Made by a program: the position numbers and the translations under genes
The notes under the pieces: generated by a model
Database searches by the model: none
The model's input: only the letters and a program-made list of their open reading frames with translations
Told to the model about the DNA's origin: nothing
Assembly: GCF_030863805.1 (NCBI RefSeq)
Contig: NZ_CP132957.1
Location: 1,736,001-1,800,000, forward strand
Reading direction: 5' to 3'
Source of the DNA: Kineothrix sp. MB12-C1
Lineage (GTDB): Bacteria > Bacillota > Clostridia > Lachnospirales > Lachnospiraceae
Length of the DNA stretch: 64,000 bases
In this document: positions 8,469 through 16,604 of the stretch, in pieces
How positions within the stretch are numbered: the first letter of the stretch is position 1
How the letters are laid out: each line of letters begins with the position of its first letter

Positions 8469-8945
8469 ATGAGTAATTTTTCTGTACAGTCCATTGGAAA
8501 GGTTTGCAGTAACGAAAACGGTATATTTATTGAGGTAGACAAAAAGTATATTCCCGCTTTACAAGCTTTAGAGGGGTATAGCCACATTAATGTACTTTGG
8601 TGGTTTAGTGATTGCGATAATACCGAGTCACGCTCCGTATTGCAAGCAGAACAGCCCTACAAAGGCGCACCGGAAGTAATGGGCATTTTCGCCACTCGTT
8701 CACCAGAACGTCCAAATCCGATTGCTTTGACTACGGCGGAACTTATCCGTATTGACTTTGAAAAGGGGCTTATTCAAGTTGCATTTATCGATGCGAACGA
8801 CAACACACCTGTACTCGATATTAAGCCATATACACCCAGTTTTGACAGAGTGGAAATTCCCGGTGTTCCTGCATGGTGCAGCCATTGGCCGAAAAGCACA
8901 GAAGAATCCGGCTGCTTTAATTGGGGAGAAGTTTTTAACTTTTAA
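8469..8945 (+). CDS. TrmO-like tRNA m6t6A37 methyltransferase (TsaA/YaeB family)
   Basis: 158 residues. The family uses S-adenosylmethionine to methylate N6-threonylcarbamoyladenosine at position 37 of tRNA-Thr. Visible blocks: IGKVCSNENGIFIEVDKKYIPAL, LEGYSHINVLWWFSDCD, GIFATRSPERPNPIALTTAEL (family signature with SPxRPNPI) and FIDANDNTPVLDIKPYTPSFDR. ATG is preceded by AAGGAGG. The MerR-type promoter in front suggests that its expression responds to the upstream drug-sensing regulator, an unusual setting for a tRNA modification gene. Homologues exist with unproven tRNA activity. Confidence 0.85.
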   Translation: MSNFSVQSIGKVCSNENGIFIEVDKKYIPALQALEGYSHINVLWWFSDCDNTESRSVLQAEQPYKGAPEVMGIFATRSPERPNPIALTTAELIRIDFEKGLIQVAFIDANDNTPVLDIKPYTPSFDRVEIPGVPAWCSHWPKSTEESGCFNWGEVFNF

Positions 8946-9011
8946 GGAGAGGATGACGGGATTGCGTGAGAACGCATTGCAAAACAGATTGACTCAGACT
9001 CCAAGGAGCAA

Positions 9012-9926
9012 ATGCTGTATGCCAAGTATCCAGATGGTCTATGTTGCCATTACTTTGAAGAGTATTTCGGAACCACAAAGAGCATGGTGATTTCTCCATC
9101 AGAGGGTATCATTGATCTTTGCTGGGGCGGCCGAGCCGAAAACGGTTGGCACGCTTATGATATTACTAAACCATTAGGTAATAGCATGCAAGATGCACAG
9201 ATTAATTTGGAGAAAGCAGCGCCGTTTGGCGGACGCATCCAAGAAGCTTCTCTCACAGACCTTAAAATTATAGATATAGCGATTGAATATGGCTTTGATT
9301 CATCCGAAGCTTTTAGCCGTGCATTCAAAGCCATTTATAAGGTCAGCCCCCAAATCTATCGTCGAAATCGCCTGGACACTTTCATTAGCAGTAAGGAACG
9401 CTTGGATACAGGGCTGCTGAATCATCTGGCTCGCAATGTGACAGTCCATCCGAGGATAGTAGAACTGCCGGAAATCAAGGTGGCAGGGATTGGGGGCGAA
9501 ACCACCTTGCGAGACAATTGTCTGCGAGAGCTGTGGGCTAGAACCAATTCTCTATATAGACAGATTCCCAATCGAATCCCGAACGCGAGAGCTTTCGGGA
9601 TCTGCGAAGCGTGTGCAGAAAATACGTTGTATACTATGAATGAGGATATCCTCTTTACCGAGGTGGCAGGAACGGAAGTCACGTCCTTCGAGGGACTGAC
9701 CGAACCCTTTGTGCCAAAAGTAATCCCCGGAGGACGTTATGCGGTTTTTACCCACCGGGGTACTCTACGGATGTTGCCTCAGACCTTTGATTATATTTGG
9801 GGAACATGGTTTCTTGCCACAAAAGAAGAATTAGACTGGCGGGAAGACTTTGAGCTTTATGATGAACGTTTCCTTGGATATGATCACCCTGATTCCGAGG
9901 TGAATTTGTATATTCCGGTAAGATAA
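9012..9926 (+). CDS. chimeric AraC-HTH/GyrI-like protein, probably degenerate
   Basis: 304 residues in three parts. Residues 1-80 (YPDGLCCHYFEEYFG ... GGRAENGWHAYDITKPLG) are a domain I do not recognise. Residues about 82-120 (TDLKIIDIAIEYGFDSSEAF plus SRAFKAIYKVSP) are the second helix-turn-helix of an AraC DNA-binding domain, but the first helix-turn-helix that should precede it is absent. Residues 145-304 are a GyrI-like effector-binding domain ending in a typical VNLYIPVR. In the same frame upstream of the ATG, coding-like residues (ERIAKQIDSDSKEQ) continue back to a TGA near 8966. This looks like a recombined remnant of two genes. The effector domain may still fold. Confidence 0.6.
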   Translation: MLYAKYPDGLCCHYFEEYFGTTKSMVISPSEGIIDLCWGGRAENGWHAYDITKPLGNSMQDAQINLEKAAPFGGRIQEASLTDLKIIDIAIEYGFDSSEAFSRAFKAIYKVSPQIYRRNRLDTFISSKERLDTGLLNHLARNVTVHPRIVELPEIKVAGIGGETTLRDNCLRELWARTNSLYRQIPNRIPNARAFGICEACAENTLYTMNEDILFTEVAGTEVTSFEGLTEPFVPKVIPGGRYAVFTHRGTLRMLPQTFDYIWGTWFLATKEELDWREDFELYDERFLGYDHPDSEVNLYIPVR

Positions 9927-10091
9927 ACCGAGAGAATAAGCGATAGCTACCATTGCTATATGTGCATGCGGAATCGATAAGTTTGTATAATACTGTTAAA
10001 ATATTATGCCTTTATTTATGCAAAAACGAATGATATGATAGATGTACGTAAATCATAGTTACAATAGTTTTATTTTCAGGAGGCATTTTTT

Positions 10092-10628
10092 ATGAGCGAC
10101 AAGATGAACACTTACAGCGGAAAGCAGTTTTATCCGATGGAAATGGAAGAAAAGGATATCTGTATCGAGGACATCGCCCATGCTTTAAGTCTTTTATGCC
10201 GGGGTGGCGGGCATATTAAATATTTCTATTCCGTGGGTCAGCACTCCATTAACTGTGCAAAAGAGGCATTGGCAAGAAAATGGTCTGGGAAAGTAATCCT
10301 GGGATGTTTACTTCACGACGCGAGTGAGGCATATATTTCAGATATTATAAGGCCGGTCAAGAAACATCTGACAAATTACATGGAAATCGAAGAAATGATT
10401 ATGAATGTAATTTTCCGCAAATTTGGCCTGTCAGATTTAACCGCATCTGAGAAAGTACAAATACGTCAAATCGATGATGAAATGTTGGACGGTGAAATGC
10501 ATGCACTCTTAAATGGAGAATTAATTCCTACTCATATGCTTATATCCGAGCCGAATTTCCAATTGGAAAGTACAGAAAATATAGAGCGGGAATTCCTTGA
10601 CCTATTCCTTCAATTAATGATTAAATAG
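10092..10628 (+). CDS. HD domain phosphohydrolase (YfbR-like)
   Basis: 178 residues. HD-superfamily metal-dependent phosphohydrolase of the kind that includes the 5'-deoxynucleotidase YfbR. Metal ligands are recognisable in VGQHSINCAKEAL (first His), LLHDASEAYISDI (the HD pair) and RQIDDEMLDGE (distal Asp). N-terminal GKQFYPMEMEEKDICIEDIAHALS is characteristic of a prophage/accessory type subgroup that begins with this IDIEDIAHALS pattern. AGGAGG precedes the ATG. Substrate is not certain. Confidence 0.8.
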   Translation: MSDKMNTYSGKQFYPMEMEEKDICIEDIAHALSLLCRGGGHIKYFYSVGQHSINCAKEALARKWSGKVILGCLLHDASEAYISDIIRPVKKHLTNYMEIEEMIMNVIFRKFGLSDLTASEKVQIRQIDDEMLDGEMHALLNGELIPTHMLISEPNFQLESTENIEREFLDLFLQLMIK

Positions 10629-10707
10629 CTTCTCCAACCGCCCCGGCCCATTGCCTTTTTCAAGTATTGCTCCTACTTTATAATAAGTCTTGTGCCGGGA
10701 GCGTATC

Positions 10708-11148
10708 TCATTTTTCTGCTTTTTCTATCGATGTTTCCAAGGAACGTAAAAAGAACTCTATCTTTTCAATCATCTGCATGTCGAAGGCATGCTCTATCTT
10801 TTCCACCAGTTCCAGTTCGTTTTCAGAACATGTAATCCTACAGAATAGGCTGTGCAGCACCTCGTGCCGATGCAGTAAGTAAGCTCCTATTTCTTCTCCG
10901 CGTTTCGTCAGTTGTATAATGCCGTATGGTTCGAACTGAATCATTCCGCTGTCACGAAGCTTCGCTGTCATTTTAGATGCGGAAGGAGGTCTTACATTGA
11001 GCAACGATGCCAATTGATTTACGCGCATATATTTGCCCTTCCTGGCATGGCGGTAAATCATTTCCAGATAGTCCTCCATCGCATAAGACATATCCTTTTG
11101 TTCTATAAGAGAATATCCTCTTATTGTAAAAAATTCATTCTCTGACAA
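10708..11148 (-). CDS. DtxR/MntR family metal-dependent regulator
   Basis: 146 residues. N-terminal winged helix (AMEDYLEMIYRHARKGKYMRVNQLASLLNVRPPSASKMTAKLRDSG) is a clear DtxR/MntR signature, followed by the metal-binding dimerisation domain with HRHEVLHSLFC and VEKIEHAFDMQMIEKIE, holding the usual His/Glu/Cys ligand positions. No C-terminal SH3 domain, so it is MntR/IdeR-short type. The start is TTG at 11148 with GAGGG eight bases before it; an internal ATG (SYAMEDYL) is an alternative. Divergent from feoAB, so iron or manganese control of the ferrous transporter is likely. Confidence 0.9.
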   Translation of the reverse strand: MSENEFFTIRGYSLIEQKDMSYAMEDYLEMIYRHARKGKYMRVNQLASLLNVRPPSASKMTAKLRDSGMIQFEPYGIIQLTKRGEEIGAYLLHRHEVLHSLFCRITCSENELELVEKIEHAFDMQMIEKIEFFLRSLETSIEKAEK

Positions 11149-11165
11149 ATATTTTCCCTCTTTCT

Positions 11166-11178
11166 ATTTGTAACAAAT
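11166..11178. promoter_or_regulatory. candidate operator between the DtxR-type gene and feoA
   Basis: ATTTGT-A-ACAAAT, a perfect 13-base inverted repeat in the divergent intergenic region, 18 bases from the regulator start codon. It is a candidate metal-regulator site by position; the sequence does not match a DtxR consensus I can state with confidence. Confidence 0.35.
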
Positions 11179-11280
11179 GTATCGATAGACGAATATGATA
11201 GCCGTAGGAAACAGAGTTTCCCTTGCCTAATAATATGACAGGGACGAGACAATTAGTAGAAGAAGGAATGGTTATTTCGT

Positions 11281-11535
11281 ATGCTGAATCTAACGAACTT
11301 ACAAGAGGGCGAAACTGCCAGCGTTATCTCTCTTTTAAATGGCAGCAGAATGAAAAGAAGGCTGCAAGATCTGGGGCTTATCGAAGGAACGCAGATACAA
11401 TGCATCCAGAAAAGTCCTTATGGGGATCCGGTTGCCTATGAAATAAGAGGAGCTATTATCGCTCTGCGAACGGAGGATGCCATAAACGTTCTCATCGATC
11501 AGGAGCAATGCCGGGAAAGGGGGAAAATCTTTTGA
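11281..11535 (+). CDS. feoA: ferrous iron transport protein FeoA
   Basis: 84 residues with an SH3-like fold: LTNLQEGETASVISLLNGSRMKRRLQDLGLIEGTQIQCIQKSPYGDPVAYEIRGAIIALR is typical FeoA, including RRLxDLGLxxG. FeoA is a small cytoplasmic partner of FeoB needed for iron uptake. Its TGA overlaps the proposed TTG start of feoB (TTGA), indicating translational coupling. The ribosome binding site (AGAAGGA) is rather far from the ATG. Confidence 0.93.
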   Translation: MLNLTNLQEGETASVISLLNGSRMKRRLQDLGLIEGTQIQCIQKSPYGDPVAYEIRGAIIALRTEDAINVLIDQEQCRERGKIF

Positions 11536-13733
11536 ATATTGCGGAAGATGGTGCTGTAAATACATTTTCAATTGCCAAAATCCATGCATCGGATAAAATA
11601 ATTGCCCTGGCAGGCAACCCTAACGTAGGAAAGAGTACAGTCTTCAATTCGTTGACAGGCTTAAACCAGCATACCGGTAATTGGCCGGGTAAAACGGTGG
11701 CAACCGCACAAGGAGTACATCGACTGAATGGAAATGATTATATCTTAGTCGATCTGCCCGGCACATATTCCATTATGGCTCATTCCGCAGAAGAAGAAAT
11801 TGCCCGTGATTTCATTCTGTTCGGCGGCGCCGATGCTGTTATCGTCGTCTGTGATGCAACCTGCCTCGAGCGAAATCTGAATCTGGCATTACAGGTGATG
11901 GAGCTTACTCCCAACGTAGTGGTCTGTGTTAATTTATTGGACGAAGCGGAGAAAAGAGGAATTTCCATCGATATTCCCGCACTCCGCAAGAAATTAGGTG
12001 TGCCCGTAGTCGGGACCAGCGCCCGCAGCGGCAACGGACTCAAGGAATTAATGGAAGAAGTGGAATCCCTTTGCTCAGGAAGGCTTTCTCTCACCCCCCA
12101 TAAAATCTCATATCATCCTACAATAATCGATGCCATATCTCCTTTGGTGGATATTCTTGAAGAAAAGTTAGACGGTTCGCTTAACAGTACATGGCTGGCC
12201 TTACAACTCCTGGAAAAAGACGAGGCACTCCTTGCCCGCATTCAGAAGTATCTCGGTTATAATCTGTTAGAAGATTCTGCCGTAAATGAAACAATTACCA
12301 GTCTACAGTCCTTGCTGAATGAAGCGGGAGTAACTGAAAATACACTGAGGGATATTATAATCTTCTGCATTGTAAACTCCGCAGAGGAGGTGGCGGTAGC
12401 CGCCCTTTCATTATGTCATGGCTGCTCCGGATGTCCCGGCAACTCCGAATGCTCCGGCTGCATGCGGGGAACCAACAATATCCGTGCTGTATCCAATCCC
12501 CGCGACCGCAAATTAGACCGCATTCTCACGAGCAAGCAAACCGGTATTCCCATCATGCTTTTGCTCCTGTGTGCTGTTTTCTGGCTAACCATATCCGGGG
12601 CCAATATTCCTTCCCAGCTCCTTTCCGGCGCTTTATTCCGACTCCAAGACAGATTGACCGATGCCTTTCTATGGCTAGGAACACCTGAATGGGTACACGG
12701 CATATTCGTGTTGGGAATGTACCGTGTGCTCGCATGGGTCATTTCGGTTATGCTGCCCCCTATGGCTATCTTTTTTCCTATTTTTACCCTTCTGGAAGAT
12801 TTCGGATACCTTCCGCGGATAGCGTTCAATCTGGATCATCAATTTAAAAAGGCCAAAACCTGCGGAAAACAAGCCTTAACCATGGCCATGGGATTCGGCT
12901 GCAATGCGGCCGGTGTTGTAGGATGCCGAATCATCGATTCTCCCAGGGAACGGCTTATAGCCATCCTGACCAATAACCTCGTACCTTGCAATGGGCGCTT
13001 TCCAACTTTAATAGCGATTATTTCCATGTTCTTTATCGGAACTGCCGGAGGCTTTTGGAGCTCAATACAAGCTGCACTCATTTTGACCTCAGTGATCATT
13101 CTTGGGGTTATGATGACCTTCTGGCTCTCCCGCTTTTTATCTGAAACACTCCTTAAGGGCGAAGCTTCCTCCTTCACCTTGGAACTTCCTCCCTACCGTA
13201 CTCCACAAATCGGAAGAGTCATTGTCCGGTCCCTCTTCGACAGAACGCTGTTCGTCCTTGGAAGGGCTGTTATCGTAGCGGCTCCGGCAGGTATTATCAT
13301 TTGGTTATTCGCTAACATAACGATCGGAGATATAACATTGCTCGCTCATTGTTCCTCTTTCTTAGATCCCTTTGCCAAGCTGCTAGGGTTGGATGGCGTG
13401 ATATTATTGGCATTTATACTAGGCTTCCCCGCGAACGAGATTGTCGTTCCTATTATAATTATGACTTATATGTCTACCGGCTCTATCTTGGAACTAGACA
13501 GCCTGGCTGAGTTAAAGACATTATTGACAAATAATGGCTGGACCTGGGTAACCGCTGTTTCCACTATGCTATTCTGCCTCTTCCACTGGCCCTGCTCCAC
13601 CACCTGTCTTACAATAAGAAAGGAAACAGGAAGCTTAAAATGGACAGTGCTTTCCTTTGTTCTTCCTACCGTCATCGGCATTTCTGTGTGCTTGGTATTC
13701 AACTTAGCCATACGCCTATTGGGGCTTATATAA
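11532..13733 (+). CDS. feoB: ferrous iron transporter FeoB
   Basis: About 733 residues. Inner-membrane GTP-dependent Fe(II) transporter. N-terminal G domain with G1 GNPNVGKST, G3 DLPGTYS and G4 VNLLDEAE; guanine-nucleotide dissociation inhibitor helices; then membrane core with Gate motifs (GFGCNAAGVVGCRI, NNLVPCNGRFPT) and PANEIVVPI. A cysteine cluster CSGCPGNSECSGC lies between the G domain and the first helix, around residue 305. Start: TTG 11532 with AGGGGG eight bases upstream and TTGA overlap with feoA; the in-frame ATG at 11508 has its AGGAG only two bases away. No feoC follows. Confidence 0.95.
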   Translation: MNIAEDGAVNTFSIAKIHASDKIIALAGNPNVGKSTVFNSLTGLNQHTGNWPGKTVATAQGVHRLNGNDYILVDLPGTYSIMAHSAEEEIARDFILFGGADAVIVVCDATCLERNLNLALQVMELTPNVVVCVNLLDEAEKRGISIDIPALRKKLGVPVVGTSARSGNGLKELMEEVESLCSGRLSLTPHKISYHPTIIDAISPLVDILEEKLDGSLNSTWLALQLLEKDEALLARIQKYLGYNLLEDSAVNETITSLQSLLNEAGVTENTLRDIIIFCIVNSAEEVAVAALSLCHGCSGCPGNSECSGCMRGTNNIRAVSNPRDRKLDRILTSKQTGIPIMLLLLCAVFWLTISGANIPSQLLSGALFRLQDRLTDAFLWLGTPEWVHGIFVLGMYRVLAWVISVMLPPMAIFFPIFTLLEDFGYLPRIAFNLDHQFKKAKTCGKQALTMAMGFGCNAAGVVGCRIIDSPRERLIAILTNNLVPCNGRFPTLIAIISMFFIGTAGGFWSSIQAALILTSVIILGVMMTFWLSRFLSETLLKGEASSFTLELPPYRTPQIGRVIVRSLFDRTLFVLGRAVIVAAPAGIIIWLFANITIGDITLLAHCSSFLDPFAKLLGLDGVILLAFILGFPANEIVVPIIIMTYMSTGSILELDSLAELKTLLTNNGWTWVTAVSTMLFCLFHWPCSTTCLTIRKETGSLKWTVLSFVLPTVIGISVCLVFNLAIRLLGLI

Positions 13734-13861
13734 GCTCTCCCACACAAGCGATACATGAAGACAGGTGCTAGTCTATCATTTGACAGATGCCTTTGTATAT
13801 GCTTTAAATGAATGTAAAAGAAAGTATAAACATATGGGGAACTTGAAAATGAACAGACACT

Positions 13862-14176
13862 CAGACAAATTTAATATTGTTAGATACCTATATCCTTAGC
13901 GGAATCGATTACAGAGCATGTGCCTACAGTGTGTTCGGAGAACCTGTGACCTTCATCGGTTATCCTACTTCGGAAGGAAATGGTAATTTGATTAATAGTT
14001 TATGGTCAATAGCCATCAGCTCTAACAGCGAATATAAAGATGCTGCCTGGGAACTTATCAGCAACTTGTTATCTGAGGATATTCAAGAAAAAATAGAACA
14101 AGATTTGTCATCCTTAGGATTTCTGCTCAGAAAGGATTCCCTGGAAAAGCACTTTATCTCTGCAAAGAAGTGGTAG
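13862..14176 (+). pseudogene. C-terminal remnant of an ABC sugar-binding protein
   Basis: About 100 codons beginning LDTYILSGIDYRACAYSVFG, then VTFIGYPTSEGNGNLINSLWSIAISSNSEYKDAAWELIS. This is the typical C-terminal portion of a family 1 extracellular solute-binding protein (IGYPTxDGxG ... SKNKEAAWEFI). There is no signal peptide, lipobox or N-terminal lobe, no ribosome binding site, and a TGA lies just upstream in frame. No transporter permeases remain. A decayed fragment left by deletion. Confidence 0.7.
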
Positions 14177-14215
14177 ATGTCATTGAGGATAGAGTCATAT
14201 ATAAGAATTCATTTA

Positions 14216-14250
14216 AAAATGTTTACCTTTGATTAGGTGAGCATTTTTAT
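14216..14250. terminator. hairpin after the binding-protein remnant
   Basis: AAAAATGTTTACC pairs with GGTGAGCATTTTT (two G-U pairs) around an eight-base loop, followed on the plus strand by a T-rich stretch. Likely the surviving terminator of the decayed gene. Confidence 0.5.
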
Positions 14251-14265
14251 TTTCCTCCTGAACTT

Positions 14266-14294
14266 TTGAAAAATACGGTATCTTATGATATGAT
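14266..14294 (+). promoter_or_regulatory. promoter of the FNR-like regulator
   Basis: TTGAAA, 17 bases, TATGAT, ending 36 bases upstream of the ATG. Confidence 0.65.
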
Positions 14295-14330
14295 AAACCC
14301 ATATTTTAATGACAAAAGAGAGGTTATTTT

Positions 14331-15050
14331 ATGAACTGTAATTGTTGTAGCGTACATAGCTCAGATCAGATTTGCATGCACAAAGTTCCTATATTCTCTT
14401 CCCTCAGCCCGGAAGAAATGAGCCATATATCTTCCATTATCAAGCATAAAAATTATCAAAAAGGGGAGCTTCTCTTTTCAGAAGGTGACTCTCCTCGTTC
14501 ACTTATCATCATAAATGAGGGTAGCGTGAAGGCCTTCAAAGTGACCCCTGAAGGACGTGAACAAATTCTTCATATTTTTTCCGAAGGAGATTTCTTCGGC
14601 GAACAGAATCTGTTCGGTTCTCAGAAATCTCCCTATACTGCCGAGGCACTGGCACCTACAGGAATCTGTAGCTTTGCAAAAGAGGATTTCTATCAAATTC
14701 TCCATGCACATCCTGGTATCGCCATTAAAATTATTGAGACGTTGGGAGAACGCATTGCCCGTATGGAAGACACCATGCAAAGCATAGGAGTGAGAAACCT
14801 AGATAGCCGTATCAGCGGTCTTCTTCTTGACTTTGCAGATAAATATGGGAAAGTTGTTCCCGAAGGAATACTTATTCAGCTCCCCGTAAGCCGCGAGGGG
14901 ATGGCTAACTATCTCGGAATAGCAAGAGAAACTATTAGCCGGAAGCTGGGACAGCTTGAAGCCGAGGGTCTGATTCATTCTGTTAACAATAAAAACATCC
15001 TCCTTAAAAATAGAGAAGCGATGAACACTTTAGCCGGAAAAGATTGTTAA
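14331..15050 (+). CDS. Crp/Fnr family regulator, FNR-like with N-terminal cysteines
   Basis: 239 residues. The N-terminus MNCNCCSVHSSDQICMHKVP offers cysteines at 3, 5, 6 and 15, as in FNR proteins that bind an oxygen- or NO-sensitive [4Fe-4S] cluster. A cyclic-nucleotide-type beta barrel follows (KGELLFSEGDSPRSLIIINEGSVKAF ... GDFFGEQNLFG), then a dimer helix and winged HTH. The recognition helix YLGIARETISRKLGQLE contains ETISR, the same contact residues as E. coli FNR, predicting TTGAT half-sites. Exactly such a site precedes the next operon. Encoded with its own promoter. The cluster itself is inference. Confidence 0.88.
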   Translation: MNCNCCSVHSSDQICMHKVPIFSSLSPEEMSHISSIIKHKNYQKGELLFSEGDSPRSLIIINEGSVKAFKVTPEGREQILHIFSEGDFFGEQNLFGSQKSPYTAEALAPTGICSFAKEDFYQILHAHPGIAIKIIETLGERIARMEDTMQSIGVRNLDSRISGLLLDFADKYGKVVPEGILIQLPVSREGMANYLGIARETISRKLGQLEAEGLIHSVNNKNILLKNREAMNTLAGKDC

Positions 15051-15072
15051 AAAAGGATTAAAGTTATAAAAT

Positions 15073-15114
15073 TTGATTACAATCACAGATATACTTCTTA
15101 TATGTTGGTACAAT
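15073..15114 (+). promoter_or_regulatory. FNR box and -10 of the DUF1858-DUF438 operon
   Basis: TTGAT-TACA-ATCAC (15073-15086) differs from the FNR consensus TTGAT-N4-ATCAA at one position. The -10 box TACAAT is at 15109-15114. With a start near 15121 the box is centred at -41.5, the class II activator position, and there is no good -35. Confidence 0.65.
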
Positions 15115-15145
15115 GACAATTAAAGAGAAATAAGGAGGTATCAAA

Positions 15146-15385
15146 ATGGCTGATAAGATTCTAGACCTTAATTTGACAGTTTATGAATTGTGTACCGCAG
15201 ATCCGGGCATAATTCCCCTATTGGAAGAAGTTGGATTTCCCGATATTACCAAACCGGGGATGCTGGCTACAGCGGGAAGATTTATGACAATCCCCAAGGG
15301 TGCAACTTTTAAAAAGTTAGATTTGGAAGATATAAAACTATTATTTACACAACATGGATATACCGTAAAGGAGGAAAAGAAATGA
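15146..15385 (+). CDS. DUF1858 domain protein
   Basis: 79 residues, a single DUF1858 domain: LDLNLTVYELCTADPGIIPLLEEVGFPDITKPGMLATAGRFMTIPKGA. This helical domain is found alone or fused to DUF438 and ScdA-type repair proteins in anaerobes; its role is not established. AAGGAGG precedes the ATG. Its stop overlaps the start of the DUF438 gene (ATGA), so the two are translationally coupled and probably act together, as the fused forms suggest. Confidence 0.88.
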   Translation: MADKILDLNLTVYELCTADPGIIPLLEEVGFPDITKPGMLATAGRFMTIPKGATFKKLDLEDIKLLFTQHGYTVKEEKK

Positions 15386-16602
15386 GTGCTGAAATTAACA
15401 ACAGAGAGTACAGACAAGAAGTACTAAAAGAATTGATCTCACAGCTTCACGATGGAAAAAGTGTAGAGCAAGTTCAGGAGCGTTTCGCCGAAGTATTCGG
15501 CAATGTATCAGCAGAGGAAATTGCGCAGGCAGAACAAGCTTTAATTTCAAACGGTCTTCCTGTTTCCGAAGTACAGCGGCTTTGCGATGTTCACGCTGCC
15601 GTATTTAAGGGATCGATTGAAGATATTCACCGTGCCCCTGAGTCCTCCGAAGTTCCGGGACATCCGGCACATACTCTTAAAAGAGAAAATCGTGCGATTG
15701 AGCAGGTAATTGATGACGTTCGCGCTCAGCTTGCTTTTTTTAAAGATAGCTCTACACATGAATCATTAAAAGAAAGCTTAAGAAAGCTTACCGCAATCGA
15801 TTGCCATTATGTGAAAAAGGAGAATCTTTTCTTCCCATACATGGAACAATATGGAATTACAGCTCCTCCTAAGGTTATGTGGGGTGTAGATGATGAAATT
15901 CGCGCTCAGTTGAAGGAGGTAATCGCTAAGCTCGATTCCGGAGACTTCTCGCAGGTAGAAGAAGAAATCGAGGCATTCCTAAATAAGGCCGGAGAAATGA
16001 TATTTAAAGAAGAGAATATCCTTCTTCCTATGCTCCTTGAGAATCTAACATTGGATGAATGGAAGATAATAGCCGAAGAAAGTGTAGAGCTTGGCTACTG
16101 CCTTATCGATAATGTTCCTGCATGGGATCCGGCTCTCCAAGAGAAAGGTAAACAAGAAGAAGCTCAGATTCCTTCTACCCCAGGATCGATTCATCTTCCT
16201 ACCGGTGTACTTTCAGTGGAAGAACTTTCCTATATGCTGGATGCTCTTCCTATCGATATTACCTTTGTTGGCAAGGATGATACCGTACGCTACTTCTCTC
16301 AAGGTGCTGAACGAGTATTCCCCCGTACGAAAGCGATTATCGGAAGAAAAGTTTCTAACTGCCATCCGCCGGCAAGCGTTCATATCGTAGAAGATCTTGT
16401 GGAAGACTTTAAAGCAGGGCGCAAGGACCATGAAGACTTCTGGATTAAGATGGGCGATAAATATATCTTCATCCGTTACTTCGCTGTACGGGATGACGCA
16501 GGCGAATACCTCGGTGTTTTGGAAGTAACACAAAATATAGCTCCCATTCAAGAAATTACAGGTGAAAAGCGATTAGTTACTGACGATACTAATGAAAAAT
16601 AA
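15382..16602 (+). CDS. DUF438 / hemerythrin / PAS sensor protein
   Basis: 406 residues. Residues 1-80 are DUF438 (VLKELISQLHDGKSVEQVQERF ... GLPVSEVQRLCDVHAAVFKGSI). Residues 90-240 form a hemerythrin-like helical domain with HPAHTLKREN, DCHYVKKENLFFPYME and MIFKEENILLPML supplying His/Glu ligands for a di-iron site. Residues 280-395 form a PAS domain (DALPIDITFVGKDDTVRYFSQGAERVFPRT). Such proteins are thought to sense or handle O2, NO or iron; no output domain is present. Coupled to DUF1858 upstream and followed by cupin and ferredoxin genes under the same FNR-type promoter. Confidence 0.9.
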   Translation: MSAEINNREYRQEVLKELISQLHDGKSVEQVQERFAEVFGNVSAEEIAQAEQALISNGLPVSEVQRLCDVHAAVFKGSIEDIHRAPESSEVPGHPAHTLKRENRAIEQVIDDVRAQLAFFKDSSTHESLKESLRKLTAIDCHYVKKENLFFPYMEQYGITAPPKVMWGVDDEIRAQLKEVIAKLDSGDFSQVEEEIEAFLNKAGEMIFKEENILLPMLLENLTLDEWKIIAEESVELGYCLIDNVPAWDPALQEKGKQEEAQIPSTPGSIHLPTGVLSVEELSYMLDALPIDITFVGKDDTVRYFSQGAERVFPRTKAIIGRKVSNCHPPASVHIVEDLVEDFKAGRKDHEDFWIKMGDKYIFIRYFAVRDDAGEYLGVLEVTQNIAPIQEITGEKRLVTDDTNEK

Positions 16603-16604
16603 AA

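Noticed and set aside
11508-11531. ATG 11508 as feoB start
   Set aside because: Its AGGAG is only two bases from the ATG, while TTG 11532 has a well-spaced site and overlaps the feoA stop; kept as an alternative.
12416-12829. 137-codon open frame opposite feoB
   Set aside because: Antisense shadow of a highly conserved gene, rich in Arg/Ser, with no ribosome binding site.
13757-13891. 45-codon frame QVLVYHLTDAFVYALNECK... before the binding-protein remnant
   Set aside because: No start, no ribosome binding site and no family recognised; mentioned only as a possible decayed piece.
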